Assembly (NCBI GenBank): GCA_934351925.1
Contig: CAKRJT010000002.1
Span: forward strand, 120,386-184,385
Reading direction: 5' to 3'
From: an uncultured Lachnospiraceae bacterium
Lineage (GTDB): Bacteria; Bacillota; Clostridia; Lachnospirales; Lachnospiraceae
Length of the DNA stretch: 64,000 bases
Shown: piece by piece, positions 44,809 to 53,444 of the stretch
Layout: each line of letters begins with the position of its first letter
How positions within the stretch are numbered: position 1 is the stretch's first letter
The notes under the pieces: model-generated
The model's database searches: none
Told to the model about the DNA's origin: nothing
What the model saw: the letters and a program-made list of their open reading frames with translations, nothing else
Made by a program: the position numbers and the translations under genes

Positions 44809-45750
44809 TTAGCCTTTTATTCCACCCTGATATGTAATTCCCTCAACCAGATATTCTTCACTGTAGAGGAAAATTAAAAGCCCGGGTACCATATATATAG
44901 TAGCAACTGCAAATGCGAGTCCAATCTCACCCTCATTTATCTTAGACAGGAATACCGACAACGGATACTTCTCCGTATCCGTGAAGAGAATAAGCGGCTG
45001 CTCAACCATGTTCCAATAGTCAATAAATACAAGTATCGCGCACGAATATATCGCACCTTTACATATCGGCATGGCAATCCTGGTGAACATCTGCCACTCC
45101 CCGGCTCCGTCAATCTGCGCTGCCTCAAACAGCGCCCTAGGTATTCGCTTCATATACTTCGTCAGCAGATATACCGAGAAAGGCGAGAATATACCCGGCA
45201 GCCATATAGCCCAGTTAGTATTTAGTATATGGAACCAATCCGCCACCAGATAGTTCGGGACAAGCGTGACCTGATAAGGCATCAGCATCAATATAATGTA
45301 TCCAAAAAACACTATTCCTTTCAGTTTTCCCTCTGTCCTCGCAAAGCCATACGATGCAAGGCATGCAATTATTATCTGAAATACCGTTATCGGAACTACC
45401 AGTATGACTGAGTTCCAGAACTTAAGAAGGTAGGACGGGCTCTTGAACAGCACGGTAAAGTACTGGCTGAAGCTCACCATATCAGGTATCAGCTTGATAT
45501 TAACCTTCTTGGATATGTATGCCTTAGCTCCCGAATCCGTCGTGGAAAATACCATTCCGTAATTCGAGCTTATCTCCGACTGTGACATGAAGGAATTGGC
45601 TATCGTCACTACCGTCGGAAACAGGAATATTATCGCAAAGCTCGCAGCAAATATAAAGCAGAAGGTTCTTACAACAAGACTCTTTCTTCTCTTATGATGA
45701 ATACCGTGAAGCGGCGCTTCCTGTTTCTTGAGTTTCTTTTCTTTTCCCAT
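44809..45750 (-). CDS. Carbohydrate ABC transporter permease (MalG-like)
   Basis: A protein of 313 residues with six hydrophobic helices. The EAA loop, which contacts the ATPase, is ALFEAAQIDGAGEWQMFTRI followed by AMPICKGA. This is the MalG-type (CUT1) inner subunit for oligosaccharide uptake. A long basic N-terminus (KEKKLKKQEAPLHGIHHKRR) is odd. Its start overlaps the stop of the MalF-type gene by one base. No ATPase gene is present in the operon, so a shared MsmK-like ATPase would be needed. Confidence 0.9.
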   Translation of the reverse strand: MGKEKKLKKQEAPLHGIHHKRRKSLVVRTFCFIFAASFAIIFLFPTVVTIANSFMSQSEISSNYGMVFSTTDSGAKAYISKKVNIKLIPDMVSFSQYFTVLFKSPSYLLKFWNSVILVVPITVFQIIIACLASYGFARTEGKLKGIVFFGYIILMLMPYQVTLVPNYLVADWFHILNTNWAIWLPGIFSPFSVYLLTKYMKRIPRALFEAAQIDGAGEWQMFTRIAMPICKGAIYSCAILVFIDYWNMVEQPLILFTDTEKYPLSVFLSKINEGEIGLAFAVATIYMVPGLLIFLYSEEYLVEGITYQGGIKG

Positions 45751-46685
45751 TATTCCTCCACATCCTTTCCGAAATGATTTTCTATAAGGAATAATGCTCC
45801 TATAAGTACAATCATGACAAGCGACATAAGTATCGCCGCCGCCGACAGCTTCTGATAGTCAAGTGACTTGAACATGTTGTTCATATAATGCTGTAACATG
45901 TAAAGACTTGTGACCGGATGGTCGCCTGTCAGAAGATATACCTCTCGGAATACCTTGAACGAGCTTATGATTGACATGATTGTTACAAACAAAATCGTAG
46001 GAGACAGATATCTTATCTTGATATGCCAGAATATCTGCCACGAATTGGCACTTTCCAGCTCCGCCACCTCTATGATATCCCTCGGTATGTTTCCGAGAGC
46101 TGCCATAAAGAGTATCATATTATACCCCAAGTTTTTCCACAGATACAGCGGAACTATCGCCACCATCGCGTAATCTGATTTCAGCCAGTCCACCGGGGCA
46201 ATTCCGAAGGTGGAAAGGAAATCATTCACCGCGCCATTGTAATGGAATAATACCTGCCATATAAGGACAACCGATGCTATCGGAACCATCATAGGACTTA
46301 AAAAGAAGGTTCTGAACTGACTTTTTCCCGGAATTTTCTGATCAAGTATTATCGCAAGCAGCAGCGAGAGTATAACCGCAAGCGGCACCGCTATTCCGGT
46401 AAATACTGCCGTGTTCTTCACTGCCCTTTTGAAGGAGTTATTCCTGACAAGTTTCACAAAATTGTCAAACCATACCCACTCCCTCGTAACCGGATTATCG
46501 ACAAACGAATAAAAAATAACCACAAGAAACGGAAGAAGGAAGAACAGTGTAACTCCTATGATACTCGGCGCAAGGAATGGTGCCATAGTATGTTTTCCAA
46601 GCTTGCTCCTGCGCTTTGTCCGCGCAGGAGTTCTTTTTTTCTCTTTCGGGAGCTTAGGCTCCCTTGATCTCTTCTTTAAACTCAT
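45750..46685 (-). CDS. Sugar ABC transporter permease (MalF-like)
   Basis: A protein of 311 residues: a strongly basic N-terminal tail (SLKKRSREPKLPKEKKRTP), then six helices and an EAA motif (DIIEVAELESANSWQIFWHI). This is the CUT1 MalF-type partner of the downstream MalG-like permease. The ATG at 46685 was chosen because GGGGAA precedes it; an upstream TTG has no clear ribosome site. It starts 62 bases after the solute-binding gene and is translationally coupled to the next permease. Confidence 0.9.
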   Translation of the reverse strand: MSLKKRSREPKLPKEKKRTPARTKRRSKLGKHTMAPFLAPSIIGVTLFFLLPFLVVIFYSFVDNPVTREWVWFDNFVKLVRNNSFKRAVKNTAVFTGIAVPLAVILSLLLAIILDQKIPGKSQFRTFFLSPMMVPIASVVLIWQVLFHYNGAVNDFLSTFGIAPVDWLKSDYAMVAIVPLYLWKNLGYNMILFMAALGNIPRDIIEVAELESANSWQIFWHIKIRYLSPTILFVTIMSIISSFKVFREVYLLTGDHPVTSLYMLQHYMNNMFKSLDYQKLSAAAILMSLVMIVLIGALFLIENHFGKDVEE

Positions 46686-46747
46686 AATATTCCCCAAATA
46701 ATACCCGCTTCGTGCCATTCCCAAATAGTACTTAAAAAATCTGTTTT

Positions 46748-49024
46748 TTAACGGTTCTCATCAATGTAGAGCTGTGCTCTTGACTGGATAATTCCCGCAA
46801 TCTCCTGTGCACTCTTCTCACCATTGAAGTAGTATTCAGCTTCCTCCGTGATTATGTTCATGAGATTCTGATCGTAAACTGCCTCTGATGTCGCATTATA
46901 CACAATATCTCTTATTGTCTGTGCTTCTTCTTCTGTGAGTGCAGTTAACTCAATCTCCGTATCATCATAATACCATGTATTGACAACACTGTCCTCGCCC
47001 GTATTCTTAGAGTTCATGGCAGCTTCAAGTCTCTTCTCAAATGCTGCCTTATTCAGAGGTAAAGTCCAGTCTAACTTCTCCTGTGCATCCTGAAGGATGA
47101 AGGTACGGATAAATGCCCATGCTCCATCCTTGTTCTTAGACTTGGCCGCTATACAAAATCTGTTATTAAAGTTCACAACTGAACCCGACTCCTTGTTAGT
47201 CGGATATCCGATGAAATTCACAGGCTCACCAAAAAGCTTTTCATACAACTGAACGTTATCAAAATCTGACATATGCACGCTTACAAGAAGAACTTTTCCG
47301 CTTCTGAGCAGGCTTGCTGTACTCTCTTCATTATCCGCATATTCAGCAGGGAATGTGTTACACAACTCAAGAAGTGATATAAAATCATCTGAGTTAAAAT
47401 TACATTCACCTGTCTCCTTGTTATAGAAGCTATCCATGCTGTACATTACCAATGACGAGAGTCCATCACTCTTAATCATATACTGGGTAAGTCTAGAATC
47501 CGGATGTGTCTTTACAAGCTCCATAACATCCTTAAAAGTCCAGCTCTTTCCTGTTCCGACATCCGCAGCCTTACCTACAAGTGTCTGAATATTGAAGGAC
47601 TCTGCAATAGAGTACAGTTTTCCGTTGATTGATAAAACATCAAGGATATTAGGTATAAAATCGTCCTTTGTGATATCTGCATCCTTATCAATCAAGTCAG
47701 AAAGGTCTGCAAGAGCCCCCTTTGCAATGAGGTTATTTATATCTACATTACCGTCAGCTATAAAAAAATCACCCGCTGTTCCTGATGCAACATCAGCCTG
47801 GAACTGTGTCTGTGCCTCCTCGTAGTTAGAATAGTCATCATTCACATAAGTCTTAATATTAATCCTGTACTCATCGTTAGTCCTATTGAACTTAATAACC
47901 TTCTCACGGATGCTGTAGTTCATGCTGAGCATTGCAAGCGTAACTGCCTTCTTCTGCTTAATTGAACTTGCAGGCACCTTCTTAATGGAGGCGAGTTCAA
48001 TCGTCGTCACGCTGTTATCATTCGAATAATCATAGGTTGTCGACAATGCCACAAATGAGCCATCGTCCAATACCGAAAATCCTGAAAGGTTATTAGTGTT
48101 GATGTCGCATGCAATCCAGTCTAATACCTCCTCCGAAGTCTGCGTGCTCATGTCATACAGATAGAGCTTGGTCTCACCTGCAATGTACATCTTACCATCG
48201 CCGGCAGGGAATATATTAGCTGTGCCTCCATCCATTGACGGAATATTTGCAAGAGGCTCGCCAACTGACTTATTATTCAAATCAACAGGAGCTGCAACCA
48301 TATCATACTGGTCATTATAATACATCACAACAATCTGTCCATCGCTTGTGGCAAAAATTCCGTTCACCCAGTTGTCAAAATCAATCTTTGCCTTCTGCCT
48401 GCCATCACTGTCAAGAACATATAATGAGCTGTCAAGTGTGATGTAAATGTTGCCATCCGCATCAATGCAGAAATACTGGATATAGAAATATCCTCCATCC
48501 TCCTCCACCTTCTTCTGAAGCTCTTCAAGCGACACCGTAGACTGTATATTAAAATCATCGTCAAGTACCGCTATATCATAAAATGACTCTGTTTCATATG
48601 TCCCATTGTCTATCTCGTCCTGCGTAGGCTGTGTATAATGATATCTCACAGCCATGTATCCATCCTTATAACTTGAAAGTGTCTGTAATGAGACAATCTC
48701 ATTTTCATTCGTCTTATCGGAGTCGACAGCTATATCCCTGGTTGTCTGCTCGCCCGTAGCCATGTCAATCGTGATAAGCTTATCATGCATCTCATAGGTA
48801 TCATCGTCATACTGCTGACCAAGAACCTGTATCTTGTTTCCCTTTGACACTACATTAGCCACATAATCCACATCCGTGGATACCTCTGAAAAAGTAGGTG
48901 CATACACATCACCTGTAGGCACTTCATTGCTGCCCGCATCCTTATTACAGCCCGCCGCGCCGAAGCACATAGCCGCGGTCATCAGCAGAACCGCCGCCTT
49001 CCTGAAACTCTTCATCCTTTTCAT
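46748..49024 (-). CDS. Fusion lipoprotein: beta-propeller-like domain plus sugar-type solute-binding domain
   Basis: A protein of 758 residues with a lipoprotein signal (AAMCFGAAGCNKD, lipid Cys about residue 26). About 40-345 is beta-strand rich with recurring propeller-blade-like phrases: LYVLDSDGRQKAKIDF, ATSDGQIVVMYY, DGKMYIAGETKLYLYDM and LDDGSFVALSTTYDY. From about 355 it becomes an ABC-type family 1 solute-binding protein (TLAMLSMNYSIREKVIKFNR, WAFIRTFILQDAQEKL). Usual sugar-binding proteins are about 430 residues. AGAGG precedes the chosen ATG. It is the first gene of the operon and probably delivers ligand to the two permeases; the propeller may bind a polymer or protein partner. Confidence 0.82.
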   Translation of the reverse strand: MKRMKSFRKAAVLLMTAAMCFGAAGCNKDAGSNEVPTGDVYAPTFSEVSTDVDYVANVVSKGNKIQVLGQQYDDDTYEMHDKLITIDMATGEQTTRDIAVDSDKTNENEIVSLQTLSSYKDGYMAVRYHYTQPTQDEIDNGTYETESFYDIAVLDDDFNIQSTVSLEELQKKVEEDGGYFYIQYFCIDADGNIYITLDSSLYVLDSDGRQKAKIDFDNWVNGIFATSDGQIVVMYYNDQYDMVAAPVDLNNKSVGEPLANIPSMDGGTANIFPAGDGKMYIAGETKLYLYDMSTQTSEEVLDWIACDINTNNLSGFSVLDDGSFVALSTTYDYSNDNSVTTIELASIKKVPASSIKQKKAVTLAMLSMNYSIREKVIKFNRTNDEYRINIKTYVNDDYSNYEEAQTQFQADVASGTAGDFFIADGNVDINNLIAKGALADLSDLIDKDADITKDDFIPNILDVLSINGKLYSIAESFNIQTLVGKAADVGTGKSWTFKDVMELVKTHPDSRLTQYMIKSDGLSSLVMYSMDSFYNKETGECNFNSDDFISLLELCNTFPAEYADNEESTASLLRSGKVLLVSVHMSDFDNVQLYEKLFGEPVNFIGYPTNKESGSVVNFNNRFCIAAKSKNKDGAWAFIRTFILQDAQEKLDWTLPLNKAAFEKRLEAAMNSKNTGEDSVVNTWYYDDTEIELTALTEEEAQTIRDIVYNATSEAVYDQNLMNIITEEAEYYFNGEKSAQEIAGIIQSRAQLYIDENR

Positions 49025-49216
49025 AATCAACCTCTCTTCCATACTGCATTATTTCCCATCACCATGCCGCAGCACTCATAATGACGTGTGACCGACGCAT
49101 CTCCCTTACGTCAATCATATATAGTATAAAAAACACTCCCTCGCGTATTATCTGTCATAGTACGCTGACATAGTCATGATAACATAGCAGACACTGTTCG
49201 TCAATACTTTGAAATA

Positions 49217-49744
49217 TTACATTTTTGTAACAAATTGAAGAACGAGCACGCTTCCGGCTATCCCTGCCGCCATGGCAAAAAGTGCACCTGCAATCGTCCA
49301 GCGCGTTTTTGTCACCTTTATAGTCATATAGTAAATGCTTATCGTGTACATGAGCGTCTCCGTGCTTGACAGGATAAGCGCCGCCAGAAGTCCCTCATAC
49401 GAGTCGACACCGCAGCTCTTAAATATGTCGAGCATCAGCCCCGTAGCCGCCGATGAGGAAAATATCTTGATGACAGCGACAGGAACCACCTGCGCCGGAA
49501 AGCCTATATACTGCGTTCCCCTCCCTATTACACTGCAAAATGCTTCTATTGCACCTGATGCTCTTAGTACACCGGCGCCAACCAGCAGCCCTATAAGCGT
49601 CGGCAGAAGTTCCGCCGCAATTCTGAGTCCCTTAAACGCCCCCTTGGTAAAATGCTCATACACCTTCTCTCCCGACACCGTCGCCCACAAAACGACCACA
49701 AAAATTATAATGGGTATAATTCCCTGTGCTATAACTCCAGCCAT
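49217..49744 (-). CDS. spmB: Spore maturation protein B
   Basis: A protein of 175 residues, about the family size of 178, with four to five hydrophobic segments and the nucleoside-recognition/Gate fold signatures (LPTLIGLLVGAGVLRASGAI and the VGxFPAQ-like GFPAQVVPVAVIKIFSSSA). SpmA and SpmB act in spore core dehydration. The ATG at 49744 with GAGGG ahead fits the family start; a GTG 13 codons upstream lacks a ribosome site. spmA normally lies next to spmB but here is more than 2.5 kb away, behind two opposite-strand genes. Confidence 0.88.
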   Translation of the reverse strand: MAGVIAQGIIPIIIFVVVLWATVSGEKVYEHFTKGAFKGLRIAAELLPTLIGLLVGAGVLRASGAIEAFCSVIGRGTQYIGFPAQVVPVAVIKIFSSSAATGLMLDIFKSCGVDSYEGLLAALILSSTETLMYTISIYYMTIKVTKTRWTIAGALFAMAAGIAGSVLVLQFVTKM

Positions 49745-49884
49745 AATTCCCTCAAAAAACTCAATCTCTACTACTATATTCACACATGTTATGTATTAGT
49801 CAAACTGATATACATAGCGACCTTTAACATTCACACCTGAGTCAACTGATTATTCACATTGGATTAAATTCCTATATTTCCCTC

Positions 49885-49932
49885 TTTACATATTCGAACG
49901 TATGTGCTATTATACTATCAAACAAGCGTTCG
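49885..49932 (+). promoter_or_regulatory. Promoter with two LexA (SOS) box-like sites
   Basis: TTTACA (49885-49890), 17 bases, TATTAT (49908-49913). CGAACGTATGTGCT (49895-49908) fills the spacer and CAAACAAGCGTTCG (49919-49932) lies just downstream of the -10. The Gram-positive LexA/DinR consensus is CGAAC-N4-GTTCG; the downstream site matches 9 of 10 defined positions, the upstream one 7 of 10. This implies DNA-damage control of the radical SAM pair. Confidence 0.75.
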
Positions 49933-49956
49933 ATTGTCAAGGAGAATGTATCAGAA

Positions 49957-51489
49957 ATGTTAATAAAAGAAGATTTGGACATCAAGGAAAAACTTAAGAT
50001 TTTATCAGACTCCGCCAAGTATGATGCCGCCTGCACCTCCAGCGGCACAAGCCGCAATAATTCGGGAACGGGTGTCGGAAATACAGTCAGCAGCGGCATC
50101 TGCCACAGCTTTGCCGCCGACGGAAGGTGCATATCACTTCTCAAGATCCTCTTCACCAACGAATGTATCTTCAACTGCCGTTACTGCATGAACCGCCGCT
50201 CTAACGATGTTCTCCGCACCTCCTTCACCCCCGAGGAGGTCTGCATGCTCACAATGGAATTTTACAGAAGGAATTATATAGAGGGTCTCTTTCTCAGCTC
50301 CGGCATTATCGTATCACCGACACACACCATGCAGCTCCTGCTCGAGACGGTAAGAATGTTAAGACTCGTATATCATTTTAATGGTTATATTCATGTGAAG
50401 GGAATACCGGGCGCCGACCCATCAGTCATAGAAGAGACGGGGTGGTACGCTGACCGCATGAGCGTGAACCTGGAGCTTGCCACCGCAGACGCTCTGAAAT
50501 CCATCGCTCCTAACAAGTCCCGCAAGAGTATTCTGACTCCCATGAGGCAGATACAACTCGGAATAAGGAGAAATGAACAGCTTATCGCCGATTACCACTC
50601 AGTTTCCCATTCATTTACAAGCTCCTTTGCACACGAAAGCTCCGTGAACAGTGTATTCGATAATATTTCGGACTCCCTGTTTTCAGATCATATTGCCGAT
50701 TATTCCGGTTTCCACGGTATCAGTGCCGTGAATTCACCGGCAGCAGCTCACCGCCCGCAGCCCGTCACGCACCCGCAGGTGCGCGCCCCCCGCAGCGGAC
50801 CTAAGATATATGTCCCTGCCGGGCAGAGCACGCAGATGATAATAGGTGCAGCTCCTGAGTCTGACTATCAGCTTGTCACCATCGCGGAAGCACTTTACAG
50901 GAACTACAATCTCAAGCGCGTATTCTACTCCGCCTTTGTGAATGTGAATAATGACAGCACACTCCCGTCAACCGAGGACGGTCCTCCTCTTCTCCGGGAA
51001 CACCGCCTCTATCAGGCCGACTGGCTTCTGCGCTTCTACGGCTTTACCGCAGCGGAACTGCTGTCCGAAGCCCACCCGAACTTCAACACCTTTATCGACC
51101 CTAAGTGCGACTGGGCATTGCAGCATCTCGGCGATTTTCCGGTTGAAATTAACACCGCGCCAAGATCGCGGCTCCTGCGTATCCCCGGAATCGGCCCGCG
51201 CTCCGTTGAGCGTATTCTAAAGGCGCGCCGCCATGCCCGTCTTACTTTCTCCGACATCGCACGAATGGGCGTCGTGATGAAGCGCGCACGCTATTTTATT
51301 ACCTGTAACGGAAAAACGGACGAATTATTCAGACAGGACGAGGACTATATCGTGTCGCAGCTTATGGGTGCTGAACACCGGCACGCTCTGCAAATATCGC
51401 AGAACGGACTGTACCGGCAGCTCTCGCTCTTCGACGACAATAACGAGAACTATGCACCGCTTGCTGCTCCGATTTGCAATAATATATAG
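49957..51489 (+). CDS. Radical SAM protein of the putative DNA modification/repair type (TIGR03916-like)
   Basis: A protein of 510 residues. The radical SAM cluster motif CIFNCRYC (CX3CX2C) is near residue 67, after CISLLKILFTNE. The C-terminus holds a helix-hairpin-helix (EINTAPRSRLLRIPGIGPRS, VERILKARRHA) that suggests DNA binding. Family members occur with a partner linked to uracil-DNA glycosylase, encoded next here. A Ser/His/Pro-rich stretch at about 210-280 interrupts the core and makes the protein about 90 residues longer than I would expect. AAGGAG lies eleven bases before the ATG. LexA-like boxes upstream suggest SOS induction. The chemistry is unproven. Confidence 0.85.
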   Translation: MLIKEDLDIKEKLKILSDSAKYDAACTSSGTSRNNSGTGVGNTVSSGICHSFAADGRCISLLKILFTNECIFNCRYCMNRRSNDVLRTSFTPEEVCMLTMEFYRRNYIEGLFLSSGIIVSPTHTMQLLLETVRMLRLVYHFNGYIHVKGIPGADPSVIEETGWYADRMSVNLELATADALKSIAPNKSRKSILTPMRQIQLGIRRNEQLIADYHSVSHSFTSSFAHESSVNSVFDNISDSLFSDHIADYSGFHGISAVNSPAAAHRPQPVTHPQVRAPRSGPKIYVPAGQSTQMIIGAAPESDYQLVTIAEALYRNYNLKRVFYSAFVNVNNDSTLPSTEDGPPLLREHRLYQADWLLRFYGFTAAELLSEAHPNFNTFIDPKCDWALQHLGDFPVEINTAPRSRLLRIPGIGPRSVERILKARRHARLTFSDIARMGVVMKRARYFITCNGKTDELFRQDEDYIVSQLMGAEHRHALQISQNGLYRQLSLFDDNNENYAPLAAPICNNI

Positions 51490-51578
51490 TCTGACACATT
51501 CAATCTGTTTCCGTCCGAAAACAAACTGCTTTTGATGTCAGCCTCTTCTCGATAAAGCGCTAAGAAATGGAGATTAAC

Positions 51579-52367
51579 ATGATTATTTGTTGCTGCGACG
51601 GCAGTGTTGACGGTATTTTTACCGCGATATACCATGCTTGGGAGCTTGGAACCTCCCGCACTGCCATATCCGTTACCGACAGTGAGAATATGGAATTGTT
51701 CTCAGAATACAGATTTTTTGAAGCTGACAGCGAACTGGCCTACAAGGTTGCCTCCAGCATAAACCGCAAGCTGTCACAAGAGATATACACTCAGATATAC
51801 AATGCTGCCCTGTCCTGCGAGGAGGACAGAGGCGATACGATTTATCATTTCTTAATAGATGCCTTCAAGGTCGGCCCCGGAATTGTCAATCATCTTGTCA
51901 ATCCCTACGTTATGCGCGTGTTCGAGCTCGACCGCAACGTGAAACGTGAAGCCCATAATTTTCTCGGATTTCTGCGCTTCGGACAGTACCGTGACGCACT
52001 GGGAAGCTTCATGCTTGCACGCTTTTCGCCGCGCAACGATATTCTCGACCCGATATCGCATCATTTTGCCGACAGGCTGTACAATGAAAACTGGCTTATT
52101 GCAGACACCTCCAGACACCGCTGCTCCATACACCGAGCCGGGAGCCGTGAATATATCTTCTCCGATATAACTGACGAATACCTTAACACACTCGTCGACG
52201 CCACCCGCGAACACACCGGCTCCGCCTCCATCGACAGCAACGAAGCAATAGAAGCACTCTTTGAGACCTTCCGCACCGCCGTATCCATAGAAGCCCGTCA
52301 CAATGAGAAGCTTCAACAGCAGCTCATGCCGCTCAGATACCGGACTTATATGAACACCTACATATGA
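51579..52367 (+). CDS. Partner of the radical SAM repair protein (TIGR03915-like)
   Basis: A protein of 262 residues starting MIICCCDGSVDGIFTAIYHA. This cysteine-rich opening and the later VNHLVNPYVMRVFELDRNVK, REAHNFLGFLRF, HHFADRLYNENWLI and DTSRHRCSIHR are typical of the family always found beside the TIGR03916 radical SAM protein, in some genomes fused to a uracil-DNA glycosylase. The ATG at 51579 has GGAG seven bases ahead; the in-frame ATG 12 bases earlier does not. Its 3' end overlaps convergent spmA by 35 bases. Confidence 0.82.
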   Translation: MIICCCDGSVDGIFTAIYHAWELGTSRTAISVTDSENMELFSEYRFFEADSELAYKVASSINRKLSQEIYTQIYNAALSCEEDRGDTIYHFLIDAFKVGPGIVNHLVNPYVMRVFELDRNVKREAHNFLGFLRFGQYRDALGSFMLARFSPRNDILDPISHHFADRLYNENWLIADTSRHRCSIHRAGSREYIFSDITDEYLNTLVDATREHTGSASIDSNEAIEALFETFRTAVSIEARHNEKLQQQLMPLRYRTYMNTYI

Positions 52368-52944
52368 CCTTGCAGAATATGACCGCCGCAAGCGTGCTTA
52401 TACCTGTTGCTATAAGTGCCGGTACAACTATTCCCGCGGGCTCCACGGCCCCATAGGCTCTGCGGTACGCTATTATATTTACCGGGATAAGCTGTAACGA
52501 CGATATATTCATTACCAGAAAGGTGCACATCTCATTCGATGCCACATCCTCACTGCCGGGGCATCTTCTCCGGTTAAGCTTATTAAGCTCCTCCATCGCC
52601 ATAAGTCCGGGGCCAGTTGCGCTCCACCCGGTACCGAGCATATTCATAATGAAATTGAGAGTGATATACTCCGCAGCCTTTTCACCCTCCTCGCCCCTAA
52701 GTCCCGGAAAGAGCCATAGCACGACAGGCCTTAGCCCTTTCGACAACAGCCTTACAACCCCCGCATTGTCAGCTATCTCCATGAGTCCGCACCACATAGC
52801 CACTATACCTGCCATGGATATGACGAGTTCCACAGCCTGCACTGAACTGTCGAGAACCGCATCTGACACCGCAGACATATTTCCCGACCACGCCCCATAC
52901 ACTATCCCTATTAAGAGCATAAATGCCCAGATATAATTAAGCAT
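52333..52944 (-). CDS. spmA: Spore maturation protein A
   Basis: A protein of 203 residues, close to the 196 of Bacillus SpmA. The start MLNYIWAFMLLIGIVYGAWS and the Gate-fold segments GLMEIADNAGVVRLLSKGLR and NFIMNMLGTGWSATGPGLMA are diagnostic. It has about five membrane segments. It works with SpmB in spore dehydration. The 3' end overlaps the convergent repair gene by 35 bases, suggesting the repair pair was inserted close to the end of the gene or the stop has moved. Confidence 0.9.
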   Translation of the reverse strand: MLNYIWAFMLLIGIVYGAWSGNMSAVSDAVLDSSVQAVELVISMAGIVAMWCGLMEIADNAGVVRLLSKGLRPVVLWLFPGLRGEEGEKAAEYITLNFIMNMLGTGWSATGPGLMAMEELNKLNRRRCPGSEDVASNEMCTFLVMNISSLQLIPVNIIAYRRAYGAVEPAGIVVPALIATGISTLAAVIFCKVICRCSYKSGI

Positions 52945-53109
52945 ATTTTCTCACAGCACGGACAGACCAGGTCTTACGACAGCACTGCCGCCGTCACAGC
53001 CTGCTATCCGCAGCCAATACATTTCTTGCTCAATTATATTCCGGGCACCTGCGCCTTATTACCCTAATCCTTATTTACAAAACCGGCAATCACACTTGGG
53101 CTAAGTACA

Positions 53110-53337
53110 TTAATGGTTTCTTCTGTACTTCTCTCCAAGATTTACGATTGTTCCATCAGCTTCCTTCACATCAATTTTATCAAGCTGTCTGCGGAAATTG
53201 GCTCTGAAGTTCGCTATATATTTTCCTCTGAGCTCCGTCTGCTCCATAGCCTCCTCCTCCGTCAAGCCCTCTTTTTTTGACTTGTGCGCGAGTTCATTTA
53301 TCCTCGCAATCATTTCATCAAGTTCCTGCTCTGTCAT
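53110..53337 (-). CDS. DUF896 family protein (YnzC-like)
   Basis: A protein of 75 residues, all-helical and charged: MTEQELDEMIARINELAHKS, then KKEGLTEEEAMEQTELRGKY and IANFRANFRRQLDKI, the invariant DUF896 pattern. Bacillus YnzC belongs here; it is a small cytoplasmic protein with a LexA-linked relative, role unclear. The ATG at 53337 was chosen because the family starts at this Met. It is a single gene between spmA and manA. Confidence 0.9.
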   Translation of the reverse strand: MTEQELDEMIARINELAHKSKKEGLTEEEAMEQTELRGKYIANFRANFRRQLDKIDVKEADGTIVNLGEKYRRNH

Positions 53338-53444
53338 GTATATCCTCTTTTCAAATAGATAAATGTAGGTAAGCGTGACCCCATAACATGCCGCATTTTT
53401 GCGACACAAACAGTAATGAAAAACGTGCTTTTTACGATTTCACA

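Noticed and set aside
42128..49024. Reading the whole operon as an ordinary sugar importer
   Set aside because: The HlyD-type adaptor and MacB-core protein are in the same direction with short gaps and one terminal terminator, so they cannot be set aside as separate genes.
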